Source: Poritiphilus sp965212595 (lineage in GTDB: Bacteria > Bacteroidota > Bacteroidia > Flavobacteriales > Flavobacteriaceae). Taken from it: DNA of 64,000 nucleotides. Where the stretch lies: the NCBI GenBank assembly GCA_965212595.1, contig CBDBVE010000003.1, forward strand, positions 1-64,000, read 5' to 3'. Below the pieces are notes generated by a model, which saw only the letters and a list, made by a program, of their open reading frames with translations, had not been told where the DNA came from and ran no database searches. A program made the translations under genes and the position numbers. This document shows, one piece after another, positions 8,275 to 17,042 of the stretch (its first letter is position 1; each line of letters begins with the position of its first letter).

Positions 8275-9294
8275 ATGGGTTCTTCTAAAAGTGAAAATGT
8301 CTTAGTAACCGGGGGTGCAGGGTTTATTGGGAGCAATTTCATTCCAATCTTTCTAGAGGAAAACCCCAATATCAAGGTGTTCAATTTAGATAAGCTTACC
8401 TACGCGGGCAGTCTTGATAATCTTATAGAGGTTGAAGGAGAGGCGAGGTACTCGTTTATAAAAGGAGACATTTGCGATAATGCTCTTGTTCGTGATGTTT
8501 TTAAAGAAAAACAGATTACATCGCTTATTCATTTCGCAGCGGAATCTCATGTAGATAACTCTATTGATAGCCCTGACAATTTTATAAAAACAAATATCAG
8601 GGGCACTTTCGTCCTTCTTGAAGCGGCTCGCGAATTTTGGATGCCCTCTAAACAACAAGGCCCCGGTCATCGCTTTCATCATATTTCAACGGACGAGGTT
8701 TATGGCAGCCTGGGAAGTGATGGGTACTTTTCTGAAACTACCCCCTATGCACCTAACAGCCCTTATAGTGCATCCAAAGCAGCATCAGATTTCCTGGTTC
8801 GGAGTTACTTCCACACCTATGGCTTAAATACCGTGACAAGCAATTGTTCTAACAACTATGGGCCAAAGCAACACGATGAGAAACTAATTCCTACCATAAT
8901 AAGAAAAGCCATACGTGGAGAACAAATACCCATTTATGGCGATGGAAAGAACGTTAGAGATTGGCTCTTTGTTGCGGATCATTGTCAGGCGCTGAACCTT
9001 ATTTTTCATCAGGGGAAATCTGGCGAAACCTATGTTGTTGGTGGAGATAATGAGCATACCAATTTGTCTATTGCTAAAACTATATGTGCTATTTTAGACG
9101 AAGAACTCCCAAAAAAACAAGGGAAATACGCAGATCAGATTAGCTTTGTAAAAGATCGTCCCGGGCATGACCACAGGTATGCTATAGATTTTACTAAGAT
9201 CAAAGGGGATCTTGGATGGACACCTCAGGTGAATTTTTTACAGGGCCTAAAACGAACCGTAAAATGGTATCTAAAAAAATACCAAAAAGTATAA
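8275..9294 (+). CDS. rfbB: dTDP-glucose 4,6-dehydratase
   Basis: This is the second enzyme of dTDP-L-rhamnose synthesis. It converts dTDP-glucose to dTDP-4-keto-6-deoxyglucose using bound NAD. The extended SDR features are visible: GGAGFIGSNF at the NAD site, the catalytic Thr-Asp-Glu in HHISTDEVYGS, and the YSASKA Tyr-Lys pair. It has 339 residues, the normal length. It is followed at once by rfbA, rfbC and rfbD with gaps of one to eight bases, a tight four-gene operon. Confidence 0.97.
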   Translation: MGSSKSENVLVTGGAGFIGSNFIPIFLEENPNIKVFNLDKLTYAGSLDNLIEVEGEARYSFIKGDICDNALVRDVFKEKQITSLIHFAAESHVDNSIDSPDNFIKTNIRGTFVLLEAAREFWMPSKQQGPGHRFHHISTDEVYGSLGSDGYFSETTPYAPNSPYSASKAASDFLVRSYFHTYGLNTVTSNCSNNYGPKQHDEKLIPTIIRKAIRGEQIPIYGDGKNVRDWLFVADHCQALNLIFHQGKSGETYVVGGDNEHTNLSIAKTICAILDEELPKKQGKYADQISFVKDRPGHDHRYAIDFTKIKGDLGWTPQVNFLQGLKRTVKWYLKKYQKV

Positions 9295-9295
9295 A

Positions 9296-10153
9296 ATGAA
9301 GGGGATTATACTGGCCGGTGGCCATGGAACAAGGCTTTTTCCGCTTACCCTCGTACTTAGTAAGCAGCTAATGCCCGTTTATGATAAGCCTATGATTTAT
9401 TATCCATTGGCTACATTGATGAGCGCTGGAATCAGAGATATTTTAATAATTACTACTTCGAGAGATGCCTCTTTGTTTCAACAATTATTAAGCGATGGGG
9501 CTCAATTGGGATGTAATTTTAGCTATGCGATTCAAGACCATCCTAAAGGTTTGGCAGAAGCTTTCATAATAGGAGAGGAATTTATTGGAGGAGATAAGGT
9601 AGCGCTCATACTGGGAGACAATATTTTCTATGGCTCCGGACTTTCCTCCCTGTTGAAGCAAAATAATGATCCAGACGGCGGAATCATATATGGGTATCAC
9701 GTGACAGACCCGGAACGCTATGGTGTTGTTACTTTTGACAGCTCGGGAAAGGTTATATCTATTGAAGAAAAGCCTGAAAATCCCAAATCTAATTATGCGG
9801 TACCGGGAATCTACTTCTATGATAATGAGGTGGTCTCTATTGCAAGAAACATACAGCCCAGCAGCCGTGGAGAATTGGAAATAACAGATGTCAACAGTGT
9901 ATATTTAGAAAGAGGGATGCTCAAGGTAAGTATCTTGGATAGAGGAACCGCCTGGTTAGATACAGGTACTTTTAGCTCTCTAATGCAAGCCTCCAAATTT
10001 GTTGAGGTCATTGAGGAAAGACAAGGATTAAAGATAGGGGCAATAGAAGAAGTTGCCTACCAACAAGGCTTTATTTCAAAAGAGCAATTACACCGATTAG
10101 CCGAGCCGCTGTTAAAAAGTGGTTATGGAGAATATTTAATGCAATTGAGTTAG
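9296..10153 (+). CDS. rfbA: Glucose-1-phosphate thymidylyltransferase
   Basis: This enzyme makes dTDP-glucose from dTTP and glucose-1-phosphate, the first step toward dTDP-rhamnose. The nucleotide-binding signature LAGGHGTRLFPLT is at residues 6-18, with KPMIYYPL, the metal-site ILGDNIFYG near residue 104, and the sugar-binding IEEKP and WLDTGT. The protein has 285 residues, the normal length. The signature has GGHGTRL where the more usual form is GGSGTRL. It lies one base after rfbB. Confidence 0.97.
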   Translation: MKGIILAGGHGTRLFPLTLVLSKQLMPVYDKPMIYYPLATLMSAGIRDILIITTSRDASLFQQLLSDGAQLGCNFSYAIQDHPKGLAEAFIIGEEFIGGDKVALILGDNIFYGSGLSSLLKQNNDPDGGIIYGYHVTDPERYGVVTFDSSGKVISIEEKPENPKSNYAVPGIYFYDNEVVSIARNIQPSSRGELEITDVNSVYLERGMLKVSILDRGTAWLDTGTFSSLMQASKFVEVIEERQGLKIGAIEEVAYQQGFISKEQLHRLAEPLLKSGYGEYLMQLS

Positions 10154-10161
10154 GGATAGAA

Positions 10162-10701
10162 GTGAAAATAGAGAAGACAAAGCTACAGGATTGTTATATT
10201 ATTAGCCCCAATAGTTTCGAGGACAGCCGAGGGCTTTTTTTCGAATCATACAATAAGGAAGTACTGGAAGGCAAGTTGGGGATTCCTCTAAATTTCGTAC
10301 AAGATAATCATTCACTTTCCAACCGTGGAGTATTGCGCGGCTTGCATTTTCAAACCGGGGCGCAAGCCCAGGCTAAGTTAGTACGGGTAGTAGCTGGGGA
10401 AGTCATAGATATCGTGGTTGATATCAGAAAAGAAAGCCCAACATTTGGGCAGCACTTAAAGGTGCGCTTATCTGCTGAGAACCAAAAGATGGTATTTATT
10501 CCTCGTGGTATGGCCCATGGTTTTCTCGCCACTGAAGACAATACAATATTCGTCTATAAATGCGATAACTATTACCATAAGAGCGCAGAAAGCGGCATTA
10601 TTTACAACGATGCTGAGCTTGCCATAGATTGGGAATTTTCTGCTGACGAAATAACACTCTCGGAAAAAGATAAATGCCTACCTGGCTTTAAAGAACTTTG
10701 A
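10162..10701 (+). CDS. rfbC: dTDP-4-dehydrorhamnose 3,5-epimerase
   Basis: This cupin-fold enzyme epimerises dTDP-4-keto-6-deoxyglucose at C3 and C5. Family landmarks are FFESYN, VLRGLHFQ with the catalytic His near residue 60, the KLVRVVAGEVIDIVVDIR strand, and FIPRGMAHGFL. The protein has 179 residues, the normal length. The start is GTG at 10162: no ATG precedes the conserved N-terminal strand in frame, and the gap to rfbA is eight bases. Confidence 0.96.
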   Translation: MKIEKTKLQDCYIISPNSFEDSRGLFFESYNKEVLEGKLGIPLNFVQDNHSLSNRGVLRGLHFQTGAQAQAKLVRVVAGEVIDIVVDIRKESPTFGQHLKVRLSAENQKMVFIPRGMAHGFLATEDNTIFVYKCDNYYHKSAESGIIYNDAELAIDWEFSADEITLSEKDKCLPGFKEL

Positions 10702-10702
10702 C

Positions 10703-11479
10703 ATGAAGCAGGTTTTGGTAACCGGATCCGGCGGACAACTGGGATTGTGTATTCAGAAGATTGCGGGAAATTACCCGGAGATCAAATTTCATTTTAAAAC
10801 CAAAGACACTTTAGATATTACCTCAGAGGATGAGATAAGGGCTGTGTTTAAATCAGGAAATTTTGACTATTGCATCAACTGCGCGTCTTATACCAAGGTA
10901 GATCTGGCCGAGCAGGAAACAGACCAGGCATTTTTGATCAACGCCACCGCAGTTAAAAACCTCGCACTAGCCGCAAAAGAAACAACTACTACCTTAATTC
11001 ACATTTCTACGGACTATGTTTTTGACGGCAAAAAGAAGGAGGGGTACTATCCCTCAGACCCTCCCAATCCTATAAATGCTTACGGAAGGTCTAAACTTCA
11101 GGGAGAGGAGCATATCAAGGAAATACTAGTAGATTACCTCATCATAAGAACCTCCTGGCTGTACTCCGAATATGGAAATAACTTCTACAAGACCATATTA
11201 AAGAAAGCCTCCGAAGGAGAAACACTTTATATAACCGATGCCCAATTAGGCTGCCCTACCAATGCAAACCATCTCGCCAAGTATATCATGGGCTTTATTA
11301 CTGCAAAAGAAAAAAACTCAGGGATATACCATTTTACCGATGGGGAGAAAATGACCTGGTATGATTTTGCGAAAAAAATTGTTCAGGGTCATGACTTAAC
11401 AGATTTAGTGGAGATAAAAAGAGCTAAAGACTATAAAAGCGTCGCTCCTAGACCTGAGATTAGCGTACTGCTTCCCTAA
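10703..11479 (+). CDS. rfbD: dTDP-4-dehydrorhamnose reductase, C-terminus short
   Basis: This is the last step to dTDP-L-rhamnose, an NAD(P)H-dependent reduction. The SDR fold is clear: GSGGQLG near residue 8, STDYVFDG near residue 104 and YGRSKLQGE near residue 128. The frame stops at residue 258, directly after APRPEISVL. Relatives normally continue for about 25-30 residues from this RPxxSVL motif to a W...L-type terminal helix. The 212 bases that follow contain no gene. Either the tail is truly lost or an indel near 11465-11480 ends the frame early; several other indels are apparent in this window. The enzymatic core is intact. Confidence 0.93.
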   Translation: MKQVLVTGSGGQLGLCIQKIAGNYPEIKFHFKTKDTLDITSEDEIRAVFKSGNFDYCINCASYTKVDLAEQETDQAFLINATAVKNLALAAKETTTTLIHISTDYVFDGKKKEGYYPSDPPNPINAYGRSKLQGEEHIKEILVDYLIIRTSWLYSEYGNNFYKTILKKASEGETLYITDAQLGCPTNANHLAKYIMGFITAKEKNSGIYHFTDGEKMTWYDFAKKIVQGHDLTDLVEIKRAKDYKSVAPRPEISVLLP

Positions 11480-11691
11480 AAAGTGGGTATGATAATTACT
11501 CAAATTAAGAATGCTTAGCTTAAGGAATAATTGGCCAGTTTAGGATTACTATTTTGACAGCATGGTCAAAAGAGGAGTTTGTAGAAGTATTATTCTTACA
11601 ACAATATGCTTAGCTGTAACTAAATGCAAACCCTTGCTTTTTCTTTGTTCCTAGCAAAATAATCCCGTTTTTTGCAGAAAATTTACAATTT

Positions 11692-12369
11692 ATGAACGAT
11701 TTGTTAAACCAGTTTGAGTTATCATTCTCAGAAGATTTCTCTGTCCAGACCTATCTGCTTAGTATTGCAATATGTGCGGTTTTGCTTTACGTTTTATCCC
11801 TGCTTTATATAAGGTTTGGTAAATCTATTTCAAATCGGGATCAGCTATCAAAGGTTCTTATTATAGTAGGTATCACCACCTTTATCATCATATCTATTGT
11901 AAAATCTTCCCTGGCCCTTTCACTAGGTCTTGTTGGAGCACTTTCCATCGTCAGATTTAGGACAGCCATTAAAGAACCAGAAGAACTGGGATATTTTTTC
12001 ATCGCAATTTCTATTGGTCTGGGGATGGGAGCCAATCAATTACTTCCCACTTTGATCGGCTTCGCGATTTTGGCATTGGTAATAATGCTTTTGAGCAAGA
12101 GCTCACTCAGAAAGTCGATTACACAAAACATGATCATATCACTAAGATGCGATAAGGAAGAAAAATCAAAATTAACAAATCAGATCAGCGAATTAATTGT
12201 TGAAAATACCAATCAGGTAGACCTTAAAAGGATAAAGTATTCGGAAGAAGGGATCAATCTCAACTTTTTAGTTAATGTCTCTTCCATAGAGCGCATAAAC
12301 ACCATCAATGAGCGACTACTGGATCTTGATCAGAATATGGACATTACATTCATTGATAGCGGGATATAA
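11692..12369 (+). CDS. DUF4956 family membrane protein
   Basis: The 225-residue protein has about four membrane helices in its first 145 residues. They carry the family hallmark LSLGLVGALSIVRFRTAIKEPEELGYFF around residues 77-105, in which RFR and KEPEE are strongly conserved. A soluble C-terminal domain of about 75 residues with alternating strands and helices follows, ending DMDITFIDSG-like. The function is unknown. It sits directly before a CotH/beta-helix protein, a VTC-domain protein and a phosphoesterase, with gaps of 26 bases or overlaps, which suggests one functional module at the membrane. The family is confident; the role is not known. Confidence 0.85.
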   Translation: MNDLLNQFELSFSEDFSVQTYLLSIAICAVLLYVLSLLYIRFGKSISNRDQLSKVLIIVGITTFIIISIVKSSLALSLGLVGALSIVRFRTAIKEPEELGYFFIAISIGLGMGANQLLPTLIGFAILALVIMLLSKSSLRKSITQNMIISLRCDKEEKSKLTNQISELIVENTNQVDLKRIKYSEEGINLNFLVNVSSIERINTINERLLDLDQNMDITFIDSGI

Positions 12370-12395
12370 TAGAGGAAAACAGCTAAAAAAGCCAG

Positions 12396-15300
12396 ATGAA
12401 CATAGGAAGAAAAAGAACGAACCGCCCTTTGATAGTTGGAGTTCTGTTAGTGCTGGCACTCTCGGCCTTCTATTTGATGGCTAGTTCTAATGGGAAGTTG
12501 AATGGCAAAAGCAAGAAAGCAACCGAGAAAAAGGATTTAAACATCCCAACAACTGTTTATAGAGGTTATAACTACGGCGATGTTATCAGGAACGGCTTAA
12601 ATAAGGTGTATTCAGACTCCACGGTTTCACTTTATTTTCACAAAGAATTAGGGGTCCCCTTTTTAATGTATGTATATCGCGACTCCCTAACGGAAAGACA
12701 GCTGAATGACAAATTTTATTTGCACGTTTATCTCAAAGATAGCCTTACTTTAAAAGATGAGGCCAATAAAAAGTTTATCAACTTAGATTTTCGTGGTCAG
12801 GCCATAGAGCTGGGAATTGCAGATCGAAAACACTACATATTTAAAAAATTCCTTGCGCACAACCTGTTAGATCTGGGGAATGTTAGTCAAATTAATACAG
12901 GGAGGTTTGCAAGAGGTAGCGGAAAATCACTGAGTATTGAAGGAATTAAGTTAGATACTATCAAAGGGGTTGAGGTATCTAATAACCTGAGCAATCTTAC
13001 CATTTCGGTGAAAGAAAAAGATTTTGAAAAGATTGTTTCCAAAAGAAATAACGCTCTTCAAAACGGGATACTTGTAACGGAGGAAGAAGACTTGGTAAAG
13101 TCTAAGATATCTTATGACAATGTCCTGGATATCGACGCTGAGGTAAGGCTAAAAGGAGATTGGACAGATCATTTAGACCACGAGAACAAATGGTCATTTC
13201 GTGCTATAACAGAGGGTTTAAAAACGGTAAATGGCACACGGAAGTTTTCAATTCAACACCCTAAAGTGCGTAATTATCTGTGGGAATGGCTTTTCAACAA
13301 GGCCATGAAGGAAAGCGATCTTATTGGGCTTCGATACGATTTTGTAAATGTCTATATAAATATTACCAAGAAGAAAGAGGTCATAAAAAATATACCAATT
13401 GGAATAATGGCTTTTGAAGAAGCTTTTGACAAAATTCTTATAGAAAATAATAGAAGAAGGGAAGGGCTTATTTTGGGATTTGACGAATCGCTTTTGTGGC
13501 AAGACCGAGCAAGGCAAAACCAATTAAACCTTACAGAAGAGGCCAGGTCTCGTCAACTTCAAACCATTAACAATGCCCCAATAAAAGTTTACAATGAGAA
13601 TAAGGTTTTGGCAGACCCCAAGCTAAACAAACAATTTCAGATAGCAAAAGACCTGCTCGAAGGTGTACGCAAGGGAGAACTTAAAGTTTCACAGGCCTTT
13701 GATGTGGACAAACTGGCAAGCTTTGTAGCGCTGACCAATGTTTTTGGGGGTAAACATGGATTGGTGGTTCATAATCTTCGAATATACTACAACCCTATTA
13801 CGAATAAGTTAGAGCCTATTTCCTTTGATTCCAATTCGGGCTTGAGACTTAGCGAAATCGTAAATTATCCCTTTTCTAAAGGCGACGAGCTCTATGAGCA
13901 AAAGCTGGTGGAGAAACTTGAGTATTACAGCTCATCTGAGTTTATCAATAGTTTTATTAAGGGTTCTTTTGATGAGTTGAGTGAGTTGACACTAAACATG
14001 AGTCGGGAGTTTGGCTCATACCTCGATCTTTCTGTCCTGGAATACAACAGTAATTTTATCAAGAAAAGAATTAGTCCGGCTAAAGCCATCGTCTCCGGTT
14101 TTATAAACTTGAACGAAACCGATATGTCCCTTGAAATAACCAACCTGGCAGATTTCCCGGTTGTGATTGAGCAGCTAGAACACGAAAACGGACGTAACTT
14201 AAGTAAAGGCAGTCTAGATAAGATCATTTATCCATCGGAAAGCGGGGTGATAAAGTTCAATTTAAAGCGCTCTTTTGAAAATGCGTTTGTCTCAAAGAAA
14301 AACAAAAAGGGAGGATTTAGGTATCCAAAAGACGTTGCTAAGTTAAAAGTGCAGTACAGGATCCTGGGACTGTCAGATTCCCGTCGGGATAACATCATCC
14401 CTTTTGCAAAGAATCAGGACATCTCAGGGCGTATTAAAGCATACCAAAGGACATTTGAACCCAATTTGGGTGAATTTAGTTTCATAGAAGTTAATGAAGA
14501 GGCAAAGCAAGTTGTATTTAAAAAAGGAGAACATAAGTTAACACAGAATCTAGTCATCGGCAAAGGGTATGAAGTTATAATAGATCCGGGCTTTTCACTA
14601 GACTTCATCAATAATGCTTCTATCATCTCATATGCTTCTTTTCGTTGCAATGGCACCAGGGAGAACCCCATAAAGTTTTATTCGTCAGATAGTACAGGAG
14701 GGGGAATATTTGTTTCAAATACATCTATTAAGTCGGTTCTAAACTACACGTTCTTTGACAATCTTTCCAATCCCAATAGCGATATTTGGGAAGTATCCGG
14801 GGCTGTTAATTTTCATGAAGCTGAGGTAGCTATAGATAACTCGGTATTTGAAAATAACCGATGTGAAGACGGGTTGAATATTATACGATCAGAATTTTCT
14901 ATAGCCAATACAACCTTTAGAAATACGTATTCCGACGCTTTTGACGGAGATTTTGTAGAGGGTACCATCCGCGATTCTCACTTCCTAAATTCAGGTAATG
15001 ACGGAATTGATATTTCAGGATCACATATTCAAATAGAAGGCATTCAAATTCAAAACCCTTCAGATAAAGGCATTAGTGCCGGGGAGGCCAGTCAAATAGA
15101 AGGCAAAAATATTGTCTTAACCGGAGGAGAAATCGGTATTGTAAGCAAAGACCTCTCTAAAGTTACGTTAGTAGGAGTAACAATTTCTGATACGAAGCTT
15201 GGCTTTTCTGCCTTTCAGAAGAAGTCGGAATTTGGGAATGGAATTATCGAAATTTCGGGCTTAAAACTTTCTAATACAGTATTAGATCATTTGATAGAAG

Positions 15301-15401
15301 AAGGCTCGCGCCTAACCATAGACCAAGTAGCTGTTGAGACTGTCTCAAACAGGGTTATAGACCAGATGTATGGTAACGAATATGGGAAAAGCAGCAGATA
15401 A
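12396..15401 (+). CDS. CotH-kinase-like protein with C-terminal right-handed beta-helix
   Basis: The 1001-residue protein has an N-terminal membrane anchor or signal (residues 13-30, PLIVGVLLVLALSAFYLMAS). Residues about 245-480 look like the CotH spore-coat kinase fold: RLKGDWTDH, KWSFRAI, KFSIQHPKVRNYLWEWLF, PIGIMAFEEAFDK and PISFDSNSGLRL. Residues about 740-990 form short repeating strands (NPIKFYSSDSTGGG, FENNRCEDGLN, FLNSGNDGIDIS), typical of a pectate-lyase-like beta-helix. CotH proteins in Bacillus phosphorylate surface proteins; a surface kinase or glycan-binding role here is inference. The neighbouring VTC gene overlaps its end by 32 bases. Confidence 0.75.
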   Translation: MNIGRKRTNRPLIVGVLLVLALSAFYLMASSNGKLNGKSKKATEKKDLNIPTTVYRGYNYGDVIRNGLNKVYSDSTVSLYFHKELGVPFLMYVYRDSLTERQLNDKFYLHVYLKDSLTLKDEANKKFINLDFRGQAIELGIADRKHYIFKKFLAHNLLDLGNVSQINTGRFARGSGKSLSIEGIKLDTIKGVEVSNNLSNLTISVKEKDFEKIVSKRNNALQNGILVTEEEDLVKSKISYDNVLDIDAEVRLKGDWTDHLDHENKWSFRAITEGLKTVNGTRKFSIQHPKVRNYLWEWLFNKAMKESDLIGLRYDFVNVYINITKKKEVIKNIPIGIMAFEEAFDKILIENNRRREGLILGFDESLLWQDRARQNQLNLTEEARSRQLQTINNAPIKVYNENKVLADPKLNKQFQIAKDLLEGVRKGELKVSQAFDVDKLASFVALTNVFGGKHGLVVHNLRIYYNPITNKLEPISFDSNSGLRLSEIVNYPFSKGDELYEQKLVEKLEYYSSSEFINSFIKGSFDELSELTLNMSREFGSYLDLSVLEYNSNFIKKRISPAKAIVSGFINLNETDMSLEITNLADFPVVIEQLEHENGRNLSKGSLDKIIYPSESGVIKFNLKRSFENAFVSKKNKKGGFRYPKDVAKLKVQYRILGLSDSRRDNIIPFAKNQDISGRIKAYQRTFEPNLGEFSFIEVNEEAKQVVFKKGEHKLTQNLVIGKGYEVIIDPGFSLDFINNASIISYASFRCNGTRENPIKFYSSDSTGGGIFVSNTSIKSVLNYTFFDNLSNPNSDIWEVSGAVNFHEAEVAIDNSVFENNRCEDGLNIIRSEFSIANTTFRNTYSDAFDGDFVEGTIRDSHFLNSGNDGIDISGSHIQIEGIQIQNPSDKGISAGEASQIEGKNIVLTGGEIGIVSKDLSKVTLVGVTISDTKLGFSAFQKKSEFGNGIIEISGLKLSNTVLDHLIEEGSRLTIDQVAVETVSNRVIDQMYGNEYGKSSR

Positions 15402-16104
15402 CCACCTACCCAAGAAACCTTATCACAACCTGAGGTTTGAAAGAAAGTTCGTGCTTGATAATGCGGACCTGGAAAGGGCGATTGAGAGCCTGGTGTTTAC
15501 TAGTGAATTTGGATTTAAGGAAGTTTTTGAACGGCGCAAAGTCAACAATATTTATTTTGATGACGCAAATAGCAGCTGCTATTACGAGAATGTATCGGGA
15601 GATGGGTGGCGAAGAAAGTACAGAATACGATGGTACGGAGACGATTTCTTTTCCATAAGAAAACCAACACTCGAAATTAAAAAGAAGTTTGGGGAGGTTG
15701 GCGATAAAATATCCTTCAAGATGCCTGATTTTGAAGCAGATCTAAGTAAATTCTCGGCAGATCAGATCAACACCAAGGTTTTAAACTACTTTAAGAACAA
15801 CAACAGCGAGGGTTACAATGCTTTTTTACATCTTTCCCCAAAGCTTTACAACTCCTATGAAAGGAGGTATTTTTTGTCCTTCTGTGAACGCTTCAGAATT
15901 ACCTTGGATTACAATATGGAATATTACAACCCAAATTATGGGTTATACTTTAATGAAAATATGGTTGATACGGATGAAATTATCCTGGAATTAAAGTACG
16001 AAACCCAACATGACGGTTTAAGCAGGGTTCTGTCTCAAAAAATCTATGAACGCCTTTCTAAAAACTCGAAATATGTCAGGGGTGTGGATCTGGTATATCA
16101 TTAG
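15370..16104 (+). CDS. VTC-domain (polyphosphate polymerase-like) protein
   Basis: The 244-residue soluble protein matches the VTC domain, a triphosphate-tunnel fold that in yeast Vtc4 makes polyphosphate from ATP. The tunnel residues expected for this fold are visible: RFERKF near residue 24, NIYFDD, RRKYRIRWY, LEIKKKF and IILELKYE near the C-terminus, alternating Arg/Lys and Glu. A second ATG at 15382 is an equally good start. The frame overlaps the CotH-like gene before it and the phosphoesterase after it, so translation is probably coupled. Polymerase activity is inferred from the fold only. Confidence 0.82.
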   Translation: MVTNMGKAADNHLPKKPYHNLRFERKFVLDNADLERAIESLVFTSEFGFKEVFERRKVNNIYFDDANSSCYYENVSGDGWRRKYRIRWYGDDFFSIRKPTLEIKKKFGEVGDKISFKMPDFEADLSKFSADQINTKVLNYFKNNNSEGYNAFLHLSPKLYNSYERRYFLSFCERFRITLDYNMEYYNPNYGLYFNENMVDTDEIILELKYETQHDGLSRVLSQKIYERLSKNSKYVRGVDLVYH

Positions 16105-16951
16105 TCTTTGGCTAACAGGATGCCCTTCAGCACCCAATGGATCAGCTATTCCTGAGCCCGAGGCAGAGCTGTTTATCTATCTTTCGCACACAAGGCTTGC
16201 TAATAACCAGCAAATTTACGACAAGGTTTACCAGATCGACTTTTCTAAGTATAAGTATACACTGCTGGGAGGAGATATGGCCGAAAAAAGCTTTGGCGAA
16301 GAAAAGATAATCAGGCACCTGGACAGTATTTTCGATTTAAAAAACCAATCCACCTTATGGAGTATTGGCAATCATGACCGGGCATCGGATAAAACCTTCT
16401 ATAAACACACTCTTAAACATAAGTATGGGCTATATCAGTATAAAGACGTTTCCTTTTTTGTGTTGGATTCTCAGGACAGCTTGAGTTCTATTGTCGGGAA
16501 ACAAAGAGAATTCTTCGCGAAAGCACTAGATACTATAACTAGCAAAAAAATTGTTGTCCTTACGCATAAACTAATTTTTATGGATCAGCATCCTGTTATG
16601 GACAGTCTTATAAATAAGGTATGCAACGGAAAAAAAGGAGATTGCTTCTACTGCCACAACCGAAATAATTTTCAGGAAGAGATCTATCCTAAGTTGGTTG
16701 AGCTGCGTAGAAATAAAAAGCAAGTCATCTGGATTGGGGGCGATCTGGGCAAAAAGACATCCCGCTTTGAATACATTGATGATGCTGGAATTGTTTTTCT
16801 TGGAAATGGCGTCTGGTTTGAAAAGCCTGATAATGAAGTCTTACTACTCAGAAATACAAGCGAGAAATTGGAATACGGCTTTGTTGCTTTTGATACCCTG
16901 GTTAAATATCAGGAACCCGATGCTCTTCAAAACTTATTTAGTGCAAAGTAG
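16073..16951 (+). CDS. Metallophosphoesterase-like lipoprotein with altered metal ligands
   Basis: From ATG 16073 the protein begins MSGVWIWYIISLWLTGC, a lipoprotein signal with Cys at position 17; the longer start at 16046 would spoil it. The calcineurin-like fold is recognisable from GGDMAEK, SIGNHDR and VLTHKLIF. The first motif reads YLSHTRL where DxH is expected, and the last reads GGDLGKK where GHxH is expected. Two of the usual ligand sets are therefore missing. It may use another metal arrangement or lack activity. It overlaps the VTC gene by 32 bases and closes the DUF4956/CotH/VTC module. Confidence 0.72.
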   Translation: MSGVWIWYIISLWLTGCPSAPNGSAIPEPEAELFIYLSHTRLANNQQIYDKVYQIDFSKYKYTLLGGDMAEKSFGEEKIIRHLDSIFDLKNQSTLWSIGNHDRASDKTFYKHTLKHKYGLYQYKDVSFFVLDSQDSLSSIVGKQREFFAKALDTITSKKIVVLTHKLIFMDQHPVMDSLINKVCNGKKGDCFYCHNRNNFQEEIYPKLVELRRNKKQVIWIGGDLGKKTSRFEYIDDAGIVFLGNGVWFEKPDNEVLLLRNTSEKLEYGFVAFDTLVKYQEPDALQNLFSAK

Positions 16952-17022
16952 AACAAAGATTATCCATAGAAATCTTAAGATCAATTGAGGTAAGCTACAT
17001 CTGCTCGAAGTGAAGAATATCG

Positions 17023-17030
17023 TACTTTTG
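17023..17030 (+). promoter_or_regulatory. -7 promoter element TACTTTTG for the flippase gene
   Basis: This is a full match to TAnnTTTG. An ATG lies 12 bases after it, at 17043, which is the usual distance in this window and supports that ATG as the real flippase start. Confidence 0.5.
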
Positions 17031-17042
17031 CAGCATCATTTA

